Shown here one piece after another: positions 5,021 to 6,360 of a stretch of DNA of 6,360 nt. Under the pieces are notes generated by a model. It did not search any database, was not told the origin of the DNA, and saw nothing but the letters and a program-made list of their open reading frames with translations. Numbering within the stretch: position 1 is the first letter of the stretch; every line of letters begins with the position of its first letter. Made by a program: the position numbers and the translations under genes. This stretch comes from Flavobacteriaceae bacterium (lineage in GTDB: Bacteria > Bacteroidota > Bacteroidia > Flavobacteriales > Flavobacteriaceae), in assembly GCA_018608735.1 (NCBI GenBank), contig JABAYZ010000192.1:1-6360 (forward strand), read 5' to 3'.

Positions 5021-5944
5021 ATGTACGACATAATCCCGGATATTCATGGACAGGCAGGTAAATTAAAAAGTGCTCTAACATCGCTCGGATATGAGCAGAA
5101 GAATGGAGCATGGCGTCATACCGATCCCAAACGAACATGCGTGTTCTTAGGGGATTTTATAGATAGGGGGCCGGACAATGAAGCGGTTATCGACATTGTT
5201 CGTTGTATGGTCGATGCGGGTACTGCTTATGCGATAATGGGTAATCATGAGCTCAATGCAGTCCATTTCCACACCAAAGACCCGAAAAGTGGCGAGCCTG
5301 CGCGCGCGCACTCTGCTAAAAACCTTAAGCAGCATGCCAGTTTTCTTCAAGAATTTCCGCTGGAAGCCCCTAAAACGACTGAGGCTATTTCATGGATGAT
5401 GACCTTACCGCTTTTTATTGAGTTTGATACTTTTCGCATTGTTCACGCCTGTTGGAACGAAGCTGTAATAGGTGAGTTGTTGAAAGTAACCAAAAATGGC
5501 AGGCTGACTGATGAGCAATTTCTCTCAGCTGCTAACAAGAAAAGCCAGCTATTTTCTTTAGTTGAAACGACCACCAAAGGTCCTGAGGCCACGTTACCTG
5601 ATGGTCACCTCTTTCATGATAAAGAGGGACATGGCCGTTCGGAAGTTCGGCTCCAGTGGTGGAATAGCGCCGCATCCACTTGGAAAGAGATAGCAACCTC
5701 AGTTCCTGACTTAAATCAATTGCCAGATAATAATCTCCCTGCATCGATTAAACAGAGCGTATATCCAGCAAAGTCTAAGCCAGTTTTCTTTGGTCATTAT
5801 TGGATGACTGGAAAACCAGTACTTCAAGCTAAAAATGCCCTTTGTTTAGATTACTCCGCGGGTCGGGACGGGCCTTTGGTTTCCTATAAGTTCGATCCAA
5901 AATTGACCTCATTGGATTTAAAAAATTTAACAATGCATGACTGA
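5021..5944 (+). CDS. Metallophosphoesterase of the PrpE/ApaH-like group
   Basis: The 307-residue product has all motifs of calcineurin-like phosphoesterases: D7-I-H9 (YDIIPDIHG), G44-DFIDRG50, G74-NHE77, H142 (VHACW) and G258-H259 (FFGHYW), ending with the LDYSAG (276-281) element seen in this subgroup. These residues bind two metal ions. Family members hydrolyse phosphoesters or phospho-anhydrides such as dinucleoside tetraphosphates (ApaH, PrpE) or protein phosphates; the substrate here cannot be read from sequence. No signal peptide is seen, so it acts in the cytoplasm. ATG 5021 is preferred over the in-frame ATG 4955 because AGAAGGA (5008-5014) lies 6 bases before it and the conserved MYDII-x-DIHG starts there. 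The extra 22 residues of the longer version look like leader sequence. The gene is divergent from the small regulator and probably cotranscribed with the 75-residue gene 31 bases downstream. Confidence 0.88.
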   Translation: MYDIIPDIHGQAGKLKSALTSLGYEQKNGAWRHTDPKRTCVFLGDFIDRGPDNEAVIDIVRCMVDAGTAYAIMGNHELNAVHFHTKDPKSGEPARAHSAKNLKQHASFLQEFPLEAPKTTEAISWMMTLPLFIEFDTFRIVHACWNEAVIGELLKVTKNGRLTDEQFLSAANKKSQLFSLVETTTKGPEATLPDGHLFHDKEGHGRSEVRLQWWNSAASTWKEIATSVPDLNQLPDNNLPASIKQSVYPAKSKPVFFGHYWMTGKPVLQAKNALCLDYSAGRDGPLVSYKFDPKLTSLDLKNLTMHD

Positions 5945-5975
5945 TCAGTTTCAAATAAAAAATGAAAGGTGTTAA

Positions 5976-6203
5976 ATGTCTAAGAAAAAGAGAATGGAAC
6001 GCAGGAAAAGCGTAGAAGATAAACCTGTTTGGGCTGTAGTGTTGCACGACGTTTGGGACCACGAAAAGTTAATACTGACTGATGCGATGACTTACGAACA
6101 AGCTAAAATCGAATTGGGTAAAAAAAACTTGAAAGATAATAATGAAATATCCTATTACTCAATTGAGCAAATCAAGACAGTTAATCATGATTTGTCATCA
6201 TAA
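5976..6203 (+). CDS. Small unrecognised 75-residue protein downstream of the phosphoesterase
   Basis: ATG 5976 follows AAAGGT (5965-5970) by 5 bases, and the gene starts 31 bases after the phosphoesterase stop, consistent with one transcript. The product opens with a very basic stretch (MSKKKRMERRK). A strand-like segment PVWAVVLHDVWDHE follows, then a helix around TYEQAKIELGKKNL and a second polar segment ISYYSIEQIK. This would fit a small alpha/beta domain with a basic nucleic-acid-contacting arm, but no family is recognised. There is no membrane segment or catalytic motif. Codon use is ordinary, and the ribosome site and spacing support a real gene. Confidence 0.6.
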   Translation: MSKKKRMERRKSVEDKPVWAVVLHDVWDHEKLILTDAMTYEQAKIELGKKNLKDNNEISYYSIEQIKTVNHDLSS

Positions 6204-6228
6204 TTCTGCAGCTAGACATGGACTACCT

Positions 6229-6282
6229 GGTTTAACCGGGACTATATCAATGATTGTTAATTTTACTGGTGGTAGTTAAACC
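6229..6282 (+). repeat. 8-bp inverted repeat downstream of the 75-residue gene
   Basis: GGTTTAAC (6229-6236) is the reverse complement of GTTAAACC (6275-6282), with 38 bases between. The left copy also sits inside a small self-pairing unit (CCTGGTT-T-AACCGGG, 6226-6240). A run of seven T residues lies at 6294-6300, but 11 bases after the right arm, so this is not a tidy intrinsic terminator. Transcript ending or a protein-binding site are both possible. Confidence 0.3.
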
Positions 6283-6285
6283 CAA

Positions 6286-6360
6286 ATGTTAGATTTTTTT
6301 GTGAAGAGGGTACTGTCAGATAAAACTAACTTGAGACGGGGCGGGCTGTTTCGTAGCCTC
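6286..6360 (+). CDS. Possible start of a gene running off the window
   Basis: From ATG 6286 the frame stays open for 25 codons to the end of the window, giving MLDFFVKRVLSDKTNLRRGG and five more residues. GGTGG (6268-6272) is 13 bases upstream, too far for a good ribosome site, and the T run 6294-6300 lies inside the frame. The product is not recognised. The same bases could instead be non-coding, for example the outer end of a mobile element starting near GGGTACTGTCAG (6307-6318). Too little is visible to decide. Confidence 0.2.
   Translation, partial: MLDFFVKRVLSDKTNLRRGGLFRSL

Noticed and set aside
4845..5138. Minus-strand open frame of 97 codons across the divergent spacer
   Set aside because: It would cover the promoters, the operator and the start of the phosphoesterase gene, and it has no family resemblance.
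5532..5744. Minus-strand open frames inside and after the phosphoesterase gene
   Set aside because: They are antisense shadows of a well-supported gene.

Overview
The window looks like accessory DNA from a proteobacterium, most likely a gammaproteobacterium. That placement is soft: it rests on codon choice, AGGA/AAGG-type ribosome sites, sigma70-like hexamers and the protein families present. The first 237 bases are visibly richer in G+C than the AT-rich genes that follow. The mix of genes (a vestigial methyltransferase, a RelA/SpoT-type nucleotidyltransferase, a DUF2779 nuclease, a ribbon-helix-helix regulator and a metallophosphoesterase) is typical of a defence or mobile-element cargo region.

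Layout, left to right. (1) Bases 1-237 are the 3' end of an unidentified gene with an Ala/Pro/Lys/Gln-rich tail. (2) Bases 238-735 carry no intact gene. They hold two strong hairpins (250-277 and 302-338) and a short remnant of an MmeI-like class I DNA methyltransferase N-terminus (462-617), which stops abruptly. (3) A plus-strand pair follows: a RelA/SpoT-family synthetase-domain protein (736-1827) and, 29 bases later, an unrecognised acidic 160-residue protein (1857-2339). This layout would suit a toxin-antitoxin or effector-partner pair. (4) A large convergent gene (4437-2470, minus) encodes a 655-residue DUF2779 protein. It combines a Cas4/RecB-like PD-(D/E)XK centre, a four-cysteine Fe-S-type cluster and a C-terminal DEDD-like exonuclease domain. 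(5) A small ribbon-helix-helix protein (4848-4585, minus) is transcribed away from a metallophosphoesterase (5021-5944, plus), which is followed by a 75-residue unknown (5976-6203). The short space between the divergent genes carries face-to-face promoters and a 21-base quasi-palindrome, the likely operator of the small regulator. (6) The last 157 bases contain an inverted repeat and a T run. They may hold the start of another gene or element that runs off the window.

How the genes might work together is inference. The RelA/SpoT-type protein could make a nucleotide alarmone or modify a nucleotide or tRNA end, with the 160-residue protein as partner. The metallophosphoesterase belongs to the superfamily that cleaves phospho-anhydrides or phosphoesters, including dinucleoside polyphosphates. 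The DUF2779 protein has its own promoter-like element and is probably a separate nuclease cassette. No RNA gene, CRISPR array or complete insertion sequence was seen.
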